DNA of 26,737 nt from CAZHRJ01 sp964534765 (GTDB lineage: Bacteria; Lindowbacteria; 2-12-FULL-62-27): assembly GCA_964534765.1 (NCBI GenBank), contig CAZHRJ010000026.1, forward strand, positions 1 through 26,737, in the 5' to 3' direction. This document shows positions 13,001-25,000 of the stretch, one piece after another; position 1 is the first letter of the stretch, and each line of letters starts with the position of its first letter. A model generated the notes under the pieces. It was not told the DNA's origin. It made no database searches and saw only the letters and a program-made list of their open reading frames with translations. Made by a program: the position numbers and the translations under genes.

Positions 13001-16000
13001 CGGGTCCGGCCGATCCGAGCGCCGTGACGGTGATGGTGCCGCCGACATTTTCGGATACGACGAACCGAAGGAAAGTGGTGTCGTTGAGTCCGTCGCCGTT
13101 GGGGCTGACCGGATCGGGCGTGATCTGGACGTTGGAGAAATCAGGCGGAAGGACATCCACCTGGGTGGTGTCGTAGAAGACAATGATCGTATCCGTTCCC
13201 GACTCCCGGTTGCCCGCGGTGTCGGTCCCCTCGGTGACGATCCTGACCGGCGAATCGGGTCCGATGCCCAGTCTGGACAGATTGAGGAAGTAAGCGAATT
13301 CAAAGGAGATGGGGTCGACGACCGCGCTGTCATGGAGGACCCCGGCGCCGGTATCGATCCGTAGATTGACCCGTGCAATGCCGCTGAAGGCTTCCGTGAC
13401 GGACCCGGCGATCGAGACATTGGTGTTGAATGTGCGGCCGGAGATTTCGGGGAAAGTGAATTTGGTGACGGGCGGTGTTTTATCGAACGAGAAGTTCCGG
13501 GTGTGAGTTTTGTTATTTCCGAGTCTATCCTGGAGCGTCACCTTCAATTGGTAGAGTCCGTCCTCTGCGGTGGAATCGAGGGAGTCGGTCAGCCTGAAGA
13601 TCAGGGTATCCCCGACGCTGGTGAGCGTCCCGGAAACCACCTGACCGTTTTTGAGGAGAGTAACGCCGGCCACCGGGACGGTTTCGGGTGCGAACGAGTC
13701 GGAGGTGGCGATCGCCAAGCTGTCAATGGTTGAGCTGACGTTGAGGCCCTCGGAAATGAGCGAGACCGCGTTTCTGGAAACGTAGATCATGTTCGGCGCG
13801 GACACATCATACAGGATGGATGTGGTCTCGGTCAGGGCATTCCGGGCCAGATCGGACACGTCGACAACGATTTTGTAGACGCCGTCGGCGTCACCCAGAG
13901 TTGATAGAGGAGTGGTAAGGGTGACATTTCCTCTGGAGTTGGGTCCGGAGTTACTATAGCTTACCGGACCAACCGGGACAGGCCGACCGGTTGGATCGAG
14001 GAGTTTGATCCGGATGGATCCGAGATCGATGTCGTTATTGGCGGATTCCGGGATCGTCACGCTTATGATCGAAACCGGTGTGTTGGTCAACGTCAAAGTG
14101 GTGTCGGATTTGAGGATGACTTTATCGCTGCCGGTTCCGTTGCCGACGGAGAGGCTTGAGATCGCAGGCACGGTCTGGTCGAAAATGATTCTCAGATCGT
14201 CGTCAGAGATCCCACCATCGGACACCTTGATTTCCTCGTTCGCAACCGCATCAATTCCGGACGCCCGGATCCGGTATTCTCCTTCAGACGGGAACTGGCT
14301 TGCGGGCAGAGTGACGCGAAATGTGTCATACCCAAGCGAGGGGAATCGGATAATCGTATCGGCGGAATAAGCGGCCACAGAAGCCGGAGAACTCACCAGA
14401 GAGATGGCCCACACCTTGACGTCCACTGCATCCCCGGACGGCCGAACGCGGCCGAAGATGACCACGGGCGCGAGATTGATCGGCGCCGGCTGGCCGGTGA
14501 GTAGCTCGAATGCTTGTAGGGCGGTGGCGTCCGGAGCGAGTGAATCGAGTTTAAAGTAAACGATCTGATCTTCAGACCGAACGTCGACGCTGGTAGCCGA
14601 ATCGGCCACAGTCTGGACGCGGACCAGCACCGTGTCGATCCGGGAAAACAGGGTCGATGGGAAGTTAAAGACCCGGCCGATGGTGGACCCGGTATCGACG
14701 AGGACGGTGTCGTGGGCGAGCGCGCCGGCGGAATTAAATCCGCTGACACTGACATAGAATCCGCTGTCGACATCGTCTCTCAGGATCAACGCGGCCCTGG
14801 AGGCGCGTGGGAGGAGAGTATCGATCGCGATGGCCAACCCGGCCGGCGGGACGCTGGTCTTGAGGTTGATGCCTGCCTGGCCGGAGAGGCGGCTTCGGTT
14901 TCCGACAGCGTCGGACGCGCGAGCGTGGACGACATTGTTGCCTTCGAAGAGGATGACATTGAGGACCGTGAATGCCCCCGTGATCTTATCCGCGACGGCG
15001 GACCCGGCCAGGACATCGTTGACATAGAGTTCGACAGCCGCGCCGGCTTCAGCGATGCCGGTGACGGTATGCCCATCGGGCACCTTCCGGGTCGTATCAT
15101 CCGACACCGTGAGGCGCGGGGCGGCGGGCGCGGTCAGGTCGATCACGATTGACCGGGACACGCTAACCGACTGGCTGATGGCCGGGTCAAGCGCGGTCAG
15201 AACGGCCTTGTAGGATCCTTCCGACACGGTCACGGCCGACGCGTTTTTGCCGTCCCATGTGAAGGAGTACGCCGCGGCGGCGGATGGGGAGGCGACGTTG
15301 GTATCCGAGCGGAGCGTTCGGATAACGGAGTCGGTGGAGTCAACGATCTGGAACGTGAGGAGAGCGGATTTGGTGGTCGAGAATGAGTAAATGACCTCGT
15401 CCTTGACCAGATCGCCGTTCGGGCTGATCGTGTCAGCCGACGCCGCGAAATTCTGGATGGCCAGTTCCGCCGTCACGGCCTTGACCTCGGCCGTCTTGAC
15501 CACCTGATTGCCCGCGCCGTCCTGTACGGTCACCCGCAGGTCGTACGTTCCGTCCACAATTCCGCTCGGCCCGAACGTCGCGGTGTAATCCCCGGCGCCC
15601 TTGAATACCGGCTGAAACTGCAGATTCGACACCTTTGTCCCATCCGGTTTGTAAGCTTCGACCTTCATGTTGCCGCCGGGAACCGTGCGGAGTTCGAATT
15701 CAAATCCATCCGATATGACATTGCTGGAGAAACTGAACTGGAAATTGATCGAATTGACCTTGGAGAATTTGGTGGACATCGTATAGACCGTGTTGATGGC
15801 GTCGCTTTGCCGCATCGTCACCACTTCGGACTGGATGGTCACGCCGTTTTCGTCCTGACCAAAGACTTGGAGGGTGAGCGAGTTGACCAGCATGTTGCTG
15901 ATTTTGACGAACTGCGCCTGGAAAGGCGTCACCGATGGTGTCAGGGGGCCGGTGAGGGTCGAGAGGTTGGCGGTCGATCCGCCGTTCCAGTCGAACCGGT

Positions 16001-19000
16001 ATCGGGATAGCAGCTCGGAACTTTCCAGGTTTTCCACCTTGAACGACAGCGTCGCCACGTCGTTGATGTTGTCGCCGTTTGGCGAGAACGGGCTGGGCGC
16101 CAAGCCCGTGACGGAGACCAGCGGCAGGAGGGTGTCGAGAATGACCTTTCCAACCTTCTGCTTGACCGAATTGCCCTCGGTGTCGGTCGCGATCACCCAG
16201 ACGTCATACCGGCCGTCGATCACTCCGCCGCCCCACTTGAACGTGACCAGTCCGGCGGATTTGAGCGTGCCGCCCGCGCCGCCGACGGTATCAATCGCCG
16301 CGGCTGGCGAGAGGGAGTTTTCGGCGGTGATCAGGACGGTGCAGGTGGCGTCTTCGGAAATGGTAAAGGTGAAGGAAACGGTGTCATTGACGCCGTCGCC
16401 GTTGGGGCTGAACGGATTGGGATCAATGAGCGCGGCGCTGATGTTCGGCGGCAGGATATCCGTCGCGCCGGTGTCGAATCGGACCATGACGGTATCGATG
16501 GCGACTTCACGGTTGTTCGCGTCGTCCACGGCCTCGGTCACGATCAGGACCGATGTCTCACCCCAGATGCTCGACACGCCGAGTTTGGACCAGTTGACGA
16601 AGTAGGTCCAGTTCTGCGTTCCGGCGGCCGTGTCAAAAATGATCGCCCCGCCGGGTCCGCCGGTGTCAAATCCGACATTCACCCGTTTGACGCTCGATGT
16701 GGTGTCGCCGGCGGTACCGGAGATGGATAGATTGGAGTTGAAGACCGCGCCGGATACCGGATAGATGATTCTGGAGTAGGACGGAGTTTTGTCGAAGTTG
16801 AACCGTCGTTCGGCGGTGGTATCGAGCCCATTTTTGTCAAATATCTGAGCGACGACGCGGTAATTGCCGTCTTCAATCGACTCGCTCAGACTGTCTGACA
16901 GGGTGATCTGAATGACGCTGTCGCCGATCGTCGCCTTGGACGCCGCGACCTTCGTGAGCCCCTTGTACAATTCGAGCGTGCTGGCCTGGAGGTTGACACC
17001 GGAACTGTCGCGCACGACGACGCCCAGCGTGATGACGCTGTCGGCGAAAGTTTCGTCGGGATGGATGGTGTCGGTCTGAGTGAGGTTGCGGAACCAGAGG
17101 TTGATGTAGGGTCTTTGGGTATCGAGGAAGAAGGTGAACGTATCGTCGAAGGAGTTGCCGGAGAGATCGACGGCGTGGACCGTGAATCGGTATATGCCGT
17201 CGGCGGTTCCATTGACGGCGAGAGGGATGGTGAGAGTGAAGAACTGCGAGATGGCCGTATTGTCGAAGCTGAGCGTGCCGCCGATCTGGCTGCCGGCGGA
17301 ATCGAAGAGCTGGATGAAGGAAGCCGCGCTGTCAATGCCGGCGACGTTGGCGACGCCGAGCCCGGACACGTTGTCGTTCATGGTCGCGCTGACCTTAGTG
17401 AGCGACACCGTGACCGTCTCGCCCTTGGCCGGCGACGTGACGGCGATCTGCGGGGCGCTCTTGTCGTAGATCAGTGTCGTGAAATCGTCGTCGTTGCCGG
17501 CGTCCGGGGCGGCCTCGACGTTTCCGACGTCATCGATCGCCCGCGCCTGGACCCGGTAGGTCCCCTCGCCGGCGGCGGTCAGGACCGACGCGGGTATCCG
17601 GCCGGCCCAGGTGTCATATCCAGCCGCGTCGGTTCCTGTGTCAAAGGCGTAGGTCCATCCGCCCCATGTCCCGTCAGGCTGACGCGCGCGGAACTGGACA
17701 TTGATCATCCGGGTGCCGAAACTCCGGCCGGTCACCAGCACCGGGCCTTCGTTGACCGGAGTCACTTTCCGGCTGCTCTCCTCCCATGCGGTCCGAACAT
17801 CAGCGTCGGGCGCTTTGGAATCGAGCGTGAACCGGACGATCTGATCGTCCGCGCGGAGGTCGACGTTGGACGGCGGATTGGAATCGGCGTAGGTCCTGGC
17901 GACGGCGAGAGTGTCAAACCGAGTGAACTTGAGCGTTCCCTTGAATACCTGGCCGCTCACGGCGTTGGAATCGATCAGGATGGTGTCATAGAGGATTGCG
18001 CCGGCCTCCGACAGACCCCCGACAACCACCAAAGTGGCGCGGGTATCGACATCGACGTTGAGGACAATCGCGGCCACGCTGGCTCTCGGCAGAGTCGTGT
18101 CGCCGGTGAGGACCAGCCCGTCCGGCCCGACTCCCTGGAGGGACTTGGCGGTCTGGCCTGATCGGCGGCTCTTGTTGGCGACCGAGTCGGTGGCCTGAGC
18201 ATAGATGATGTTTTCGCCTTCGGTGAGTGTGACGTTCGAGAAGGTGAACGCGCCGCTGATGACGTCGGCGATCTGAGTCGCCGTGAGGGCCGTGCCGTTC
18301 ACAAAAAGCGTGATGGTCGCGCCGGCTTCGGCTTCGCCGCTCACGCTCACGGCCGGCGTTGTGACTTTGAGGTCCTGGGATGTGATCTTCGGCGCCGCCG
18401 GTGTGATCAGGTCGATCGCCACGTTGGCGGTGACGCTGACCGCGTCCCCGCTGACCGGATCGGCCGCGATGATTTTGAACTTGTATGTCTTGCTCGCGAA
18501 CGTATCCCCGCTGGGTTTGATTCCATCCCAGGACTCGACGTATGAACCCGCGATTCTGGGCGCGCCGGAATCGGCCACGACCGTCCGGACGACCGAATCG
18601 CCGTCGAGGATCTGGAGAGTGATGAGTGCGTCGCCGTTGATGGAGAAGTTGAAATAGGCCTTGTCCTGGATGAAGTCGCCGTTGGGGCTGAATGTCTGGT
18701 TGGTGACCTGGACGCCCGTGATGGCCAGCGACACGCTCTTGGCGCTGACCTGCCCGGTCTTGGCCTCGACATTGCCGCCCCGGTCAATCGCCGTGACCTT
18801 GTAGGTGTAGACGTTGTCGGGCACGGTCAGGGCGACGCCGCTTTTAAGATTGAAGTTCGCGTCGTAGGTGCCGTCGCCGACGAAGTTTTGCGCGAGTCCC
18901 AATTCGGAATAGATGGTGCCGTCCGGATTGAGTATGGAGATGGTGGCGTTGCCGCTGAAGAACATCAGTCGCCACTGGCCGCCGATATCGTCCGAATCGG

Positions 19001-22000
19001 CATTGTCGACCGTGACGCCGGATACGGCGTCAAAAAAGTCGGGATCGCCGGCGTCATCCTTGAAACTGACCAGGCCGCCGCCCATGGAAACGGAGTTGGA
19101 CGTTTTGGCGGAACTGCCGAAACTGCCGGTCACCCGCATGGTTACCGGCCGGCGAAATCCGGTGATCGGGAAGACGCCGATGTGGACGCCGCTGGGAATG
19201 GCGATGGGCCCGTTGACGAACGTTCCGAAAGGATTGCCGCTGCCGGTAAACCCGAGCTGCATGTCGCCGATGGTGCCGGTGGGTCCGCTGCCGGCGATGC
19301 TGAACCGGATCTGTGAGAAATCGTTCAATCCATCCTGATTGGGTGAGAACGGATTCGGCGCGACGGAGAGGATCTGGATGGTCGGCTTGATCGAATCGCG
19401 GATCACCTTGCCCAATCGCTCGACGACGACGTTGCCGGTATCGTCCCGCGCGGTGATCCAGACCTCGTAGGTTCCGTCGACGATGCTTCCGCCGGTCCAG
19501 TAAATGCGGTTCTGGCCGAGCTGGACTGGGGAATCGAGGTGAATGGTGTCGACGGCGGCCTGGGGTCCGGCGGCGCCTTCGGCGGTGACGACGAATGAAC
19601 AGCGCGCGTTTTCAGAGATGACGAAGGTGATCTGTGTCGAATCATTTTTCCCGTCGCCGTTGGGCGAGAAGGGATTGGGCGAAATCAGCGCGTTGGAGAT
19701 ATCGGGCGGCGACACATCAGCCTGGGTTGCGCGGTAAATGATGCGTGTCGTGTCGCTGCCGACTTCCCGGTTACCGGCCTTGTCGATGGCCTCTGTAATG
19801 ATCGCCACAGTTTCCGGCTGGGGCTTGACGGTTGAGAAATTGAGGAGGAAAGACCACTCATCGGAGCTGGTTTGAAGGGTGGCGTTGGAATAGACATATC
19901 CGTACCCGGTATCAACGCCGACCTGGACCGTATCGATACTGCTGAAGAGTTCGGTATAGATACCGGCGATGGATACATTGGTATTGAAGATCTTGCCGCT
20001 GATTTCCGGATAGGTGACTCTGGATACCGGCGCGGTTTTGTCGAACGTAAATAGCCGTATGAATGTCCCGAAGTTGCCGGCCTTGTCCTTTCGCTGGATG
20101 AATATCTGGTAAATGCCCTCTTCCGGCGTGGTGTCGAGCGGATCGGCGAGGGTGATGATCAGGCTGTCGCCCAGCGCGGACTGGGTGGTCGACACCGCGA
20201 TGCCGTTCTTCAAGAGCGCCACGCTCGACGCCGCGACGTTGACTCCGGTGAAACTGTCCGACAGCTGGACGACGACGCTGTCCAACTTGGAGCTGATCGG
20301 CCGGTTGTCGGTGATTTCGGTGATCCCGTTCTGGAGGATCTTGACGATGGCCGGCGGCGTGACGTCATAGAGGATGGTGGTCGTTTCCTCGCTCATCCGG
20401 TTGCCGGCCTTGTCGCCGGCCGTCAGGTCGACCTTGTAGAACCCGTCAACGCCGCCGGAGAACGATAGGGGCAGAGAGAGGTTCAACGTGGCGGAGAAGA
20501 ATCCGTCGTTGGAGAGAGTGCCTGCGACGGGGTTATTGTTCGGATCGATGAGCCGGACGTTGACGCTGTCGAAATTGAGTCCCGCGCCGGTATCGGCGAA
20601 TGTGGCGGTGACGGCAAAGACAAAGGCGGATGAAGTGACAATGGTATCGGTCGGCGTAATGGATTTAAATCCGACCATGATCGACTGCCGGACGGGCGAA
20701 TCCTGGTCATAGGTGAACCGGCGGGTCGACACCTTTTGATTGCCGGCCCTGTCATAGGCGGTCACGCTGATGAGGTACGCGCCGGACGGCGGAGTGGAGT
20801 CGCTGAGCCTGAATACCAGGAGCGAATCGCCCAGCCGGCTCATGTAGCCGCCAACGCCGAGGCCGGTCGACTGATTGGTCAGCTCAATCACGCTCGCCGA
20901 CAGATTCGGGCCGCTGCCTTTGAACCGGTGTCCCAGATCACCCGCGATGAGGCTGGAGCTGTCGGCGATGTGGACGACGATGGAGTCGATGTACTCGCTG
21001 CGGCCAAGGATGCGTCCTTCGGTGATGGAATCCTGATAGGCGCCGCCGTGATTGTTCAGATAGAACACGTTTTCGAGCACGCCGGGGCCGATACTGTCGA
21101 TCGTGAAAGAGTCTGAGAGGACGGTGGTATTGCCGGCGAGGTCAAGCGCGGTGATGTAAATGCCGTAGATTCCGTCCATGCGGCCGTCGGTTTGGACATC
21201 CGACACGAGGTCGAGGGTGATGATGTCGCCGGGCGTGGGGCCGTTGTTGCTGAGGAGCACGCCAAGTGTTGATCCGATCGGATCGACCAGTCTTGCGGCG
21301 GTTGTGGTTGTATTGATGTTCAATCCGGAAACGCCCGATGCGGTCAGACCGCTCGGCAGCGAATCCTCCAGTTTCACCCGCACCACTCCCATGCCCGTGC
21401 GCACGGTTGAATCGAGAGCGGTCAGCGATTTGGAGAGGAGTCCTCCAAGCAATCCCGCTTCGACGGTAATCGCGTTAGTCGCGACGAATCTCGGGCCGCT
21501 GATGTCGTAGATGAACGTGGTCTGGGCCGTTGCGGTCTGTGTATTGCCCGCGTTGTCCACAGCTGACGCGTCGACCGTGTACAGTCCCTCTCCGCCGTCG
21601 ACCAGAACGCTGTTGGGAATGCGGACCTGCCAGGTGTCGTAAGCGCCGCCGCTGACCGCCGTGTCCAGGATGCCGCCCGCGTCGCTCGTCTTCACGGTCG
21701 TCGCCGTTCCGTTCGGCGCCCGGACCGTCACATCCACCCGGACCAGTCCGCCGGTTCGGCCGGACGGCGTACTACGGCCGGTGACCTGGATATGCTCCGA
21801 GGCCGTTGTCGCGCTCTTTCCGTCGAAGGGACCGGCCTGTCGGGAGATTTCCTCGCGGGCGGCCGTGATGGTCGCCGCGGGCGGGACATTGTCCAGCCGG
21901 AGGAACACAAACTGATCCTCCGCCCGGACCTCGACCGATAACGCATTCGCGTTGCTGTCCGATCCGGTCCGGACACCGACGGTGTCCAGCCGGGCGAAGT

Positions 22001-25000
22001 CGACGCTTCCGGTGACGGCCTGGCCGATTTTGGCGCCCGTATCGATTGTGAATGTCTCTTCCGTCACGACGCCGCTGACCAGGCTGCGAACCACGACGAC
22101 CGTCTGAGTGTCGACATCTTTGCCCCGCACAATCACAGAGACCTTGCCGGTCCGGGGCAACACGGTATCGCCGCCCGATTCGGTTCCGATCTGTACGCCT
22201 GCCAGGCCGACGCCTTTCAAGGCCACTTCCCGGCCGCTGCGGACGCTCTTGTTGCCGACATTGTCCAGGGCGGTTGCGTAGATGACATTTTCGCCCTGCG
22301 CCAGACTCACCGACGCGGTCCAAAGGCCGGTTGATCCGCTGGCAGACACGGTTGTGACGTCCTTGCCGTTGAGGTTGATCGTGATCTGACTGGCCGGCTC
22401 GGCCGACCCGCTGATAGTCTGAGCGGCGGTCTGGACGGCATTATCGAGGCTGGAGATCTGAGGCATGACCGGGCGCTCGTTGTCGACGACGATTTCGCCG
22501 GCGGCGGTTTTGACGTCCTGCGTCAAGTTGTCAACGGCGGTCAATTTCCAGTAATAGGTCCGCCGCAGTCCCAGGCCAAGGAGCGCGCCGGTATCGTTTT
22601 TGCCGCGGAACGTGAATACCCGGGATGTCGGCATGACCAGGACGGAGGCGGTGTCGGTATAGACCGCCTGAGTTTCCGACGCGTCGGCGAATACCTGGAA
22701 CCTCACGGCCACGCCGCTGTCCTCGGCGCCGAATATCGAGTAGCTGACAATAGAATAGTCTTTGACACCGTCCGCGTTTTCCGGGCTGACAGCGCTGTCG
22801 CTGACGGAGACATTTGTGAGAGAAAACGGTGTGTTGTCGATCCGGACTTCCATGCTCGTCTGAGCCGTCAGCCCGTGTCCGTCGATCGCGGTCACGATGA
22901 TACGGTAATACCCTTCCGGAAAGCCGTTGCCCTTGGCCTGCCACCGAAGGGTCGCAGTGACATCTCCGCTGATTCCGGCCGGCGACAGATCGACCATTCG
23001 TTCGCCGGTGGCCTTCGAGAAGACTTCCACCCGGTTCGACGCCGCGCCGGAGGTCGAGTATTTGATTTCGGTCCAATCGTCCTGTCCGGGCGATGCGTCC
23101 GGGCTGAACGGATTGGGCGTGGGGTACTGAAGGATCGTGACCACCGGCGGCACTTCATCCTTGATCCCCGTAACGCTCGCCGAGCCGCGATTGCCGCTCT
23201 TGTCAACGACTTTGATATCGAAGGTATACGTGTCGTCCGGAGCGATATTTCCGGCAAGGTCCTTCATATCCCATACCAGGAGGTTCTGGCCGGCGGATTG
23301 CGGTATGCCGCGCCGGGAGTTGAGAGCCGGCAGGGTATCGACGAACCCGCCGGCGCTGGTTTTGATCACGATCAGAGCCGTATCCGCGGCTTCGCTGAGG
23401 ACATATTTGATATTGGGCTGATTCTTGCCGCCGAAGACATTGGGTTCGACCGCGACATCGCTGATGACCGGGACATCGACATCCACAATCGACGTATCAT
23501 ACCGGACAATCCGTGTGTCGCTGACCGGGCCGGTGTTGCCGGCGGCGTCGACGGCATAGGAGACGATGTGCCAGTCGCCGAGTGTATCGGCCAATTGCGA
23601 GAAGTTGACGGTCAGGATCCACGAAGCTGTCCCGGATACCAGGCTGTCAGCTTCCTGGCGTCGGGCGGCGCCAAAATCGACAATCGGGGCGTAGACCCGG
23701 ACATAGACCCGGGCAACGCTCCCGGTCGTGTCACTGGCCGATCCGGTGACCGCGATCGGTCCCGCGGCGAATTGGGCGTTCTGCGCGGGGGTCGATATTT
23801 TCGCCTGCGGGAGGTCCTTGTCGAACACGAAGGTTGCCGTGTCGGCCATGTAGTTGCCGGCGGCGTCGATGGCCTGGACCACGATCGTGCACACGCCGAT
23901 CTCGCCGACCAGATCCAGGACCGATCCGCCGGTGAGCCTCCGGCCGAGCGTGTCGGGGCCGGATTCGGATTCGAAGAGTCCAGCGGCCTGGCCGGACGCG
24001 TTGTAGAAAATAACAGTGCTTGTCTCGCCGTATCCGGACACGTCCGCTACGCGGCCGTTCGTCGTCGTCACGGTGTCGACCAGATCGACTCCGACAAATA
24101 CCACCGTGTCGCCGTAAGATGTCCCGCTCTTGGCCGTGAATGTGTCGGTCGAGCCGCCATGAACGACGATATAATTCTGTACGGTCGGTTTGACCGTGTC
24201 GTACCGGACGACCCGTGTGTCTTCCCGGAAATTGCCGGCTTTGTCATAGACACTGATGACGATGGCGTAGTCCCCGTCCTGGCTGCCGTTGCTGAGCCGG
24301 CCGAGATTCACGAGGCTCACCGTATCGGAATTGAGAATGACGCCGCTGTTTAAGAGTTCCGACACCGCGAAAGTCCCGTTGCCGTCCTCGTCGTAGTACC
24401 ACCGGACCTTCGGTTCCCGGCCGGAGGACGCGGAGATGCCGGAGAGGGTATCGGTCAATGTGATGGTGACGGCGCTGAGCGTATTGACGCGTGCGCCCGA
24501 ATCGGGCGTCATTGTGATGAGGGCGGTGTCCTGATCGAATGTGAACCGCCGTTTGAGAGTGGCCACATTGCCATTTTTGTCGCGGGCCTGGACGCTGGCC
24601 TCATAGATCCCGCCGACCGGAGTGGAGTCGGTGAGTTCAAAGAAGAGCTGCATGCCGCGCCGGAATGATTTGCCGGCGATTGTCTGGGAGGTGGTGAGGT
24701 TGATCAACGCGAGAAATTCGGAATTGACGGTATCGACCCCGCCGACATACCCGCTGACGCTGGTGTCACCCAGCTGGACGCTGATGGTATCCAGGAACGC
24801 CGCGAACAGACTGTCCTGCGCGATCGCCTGGCCCGGGGTCGGGTCCGCGCCGAACACACCGTCACTCAAGAACCAGTCAACAGCGTAGGGTTTGGTGGCG
24901 TCGAGTACGAAACTGAACGTATCGGTGGAAGAGTTTTGTGCGTGGTCCTGAGTAACAAACGTAACCAGATAGGTGTCATCCCGCGTGCCGTCGCCCTTGA

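Larger units (their letters stand above)
11829..15137 (-). repeat. Repeat unit 4, A/B mosaic (9 domains, 1,103 aa)
   Basis: Domains in protein order: a 14859-15137 ('APAAPRLTVSDD', 'EGNNVVHARASDAVGN'); b 14544-14858 ('LILRDDVDSGFYV', 'RSEDQIVYFKLD'); c 14178-14543 ('LGYDTFRVTLP'); f 13806-14177 ('IKLLDPTGRPVPVG'); g 13482-13805 ('GVTLLKNGQ'); h 13170-13481 ('FPEISGRTFNTNVSIAG'); i 12834-13169 ('TPDPVSPNGDGLND'); J 12156-12833; k 11829-12155 ('TFSPNGDFVQDKIFWRF'). Domains a to c match type A units 1 and 6. Domains f to k match type B unit 2. Classes d and e are missing. The switch falls near 14178, so the unit looks like an A head joined to a B tail. Confidence 0.87.
15138..18410 (-). repeat. 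Repeat unit 3, type C (9 domains, 1,091 aa)
   Basis: Domains in protein order: a 18132-18410 ('LITPAAPKITS', 'ENIIYAQATDSVANKS'); b 17820-18131 ('DVDTRATLVVV', 'RADDQIVRFTLD'); c 17463-17819 ('DVRTAWEESSRKVTPVNEG', 'GRSFG', 'GYDTWAGRIPASV'); d 17121-17462; g 16791-17120 ('TQRPYINLWFRNLTQ', 'STLELYKG'); h 16473-16790 ('GTAGDTTSSVKRV'); i 16134-16472 ('DPNPFSPNGDGVND', 'KWGGGVIDG'); J 15474-16133; k 15138-15473 ('ISPNGDLVKDEVIYSFS', 'FTWDGKN'). Classes e and f are absent. Unit 5 is its near twin: same nine classes and nearly equal length (1,091 against 1,089 residues). The nucleotide match is strong, for example 17640-17760 against 11060-11180. Confidence 0.9.
18411..22481 (-). repeat. Repeat unit 2, type B (11 domains, 1,357 aa)
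   Basis: This is the longest unit. Domains in protein order: a 22212-22481 ('NERPVMPQ', 'EGENVIYATALDNVGN'); b 21891-22211 ('GKDVDTQTVVVV', 'RAEDQFVFLRLD'); c 21504-21890 ('GGEGLYTVDASAVDNAGN'); d 21096-21503, lacking the acidic loop of type A; e 20706-21095 ('ADSSSLIAGDLG', 'TRRFTYD'); f 20364-20705 ('VRLIDPNNNPVAG'); g 20040-20363 ('SSVALLKNG'); h 19731-20039 ('PEISGKIFNTNVSIAG'); i 19395-19730 ('SPNPFSPNGDGKND'); J 18735-19394; k 18411-18734 ('TFSPNGDFIQDKAYF', 'ESWDGIKPSG'). Domains g to k are closely matched by the back half of unit 4. Domains a to c resemble the front of unit 7. Confidence 0.9.

Noticed and set aside
22875..24353. Plus-strand open frame of 492 codons
   Set aside because: It is antisense to unit 1 domains f to k. 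The translation is Arg/Gly/Asp-rich without a recognisable fold, while the minus strand reads as continuous FlgD/Ig-like domains through the same bases.
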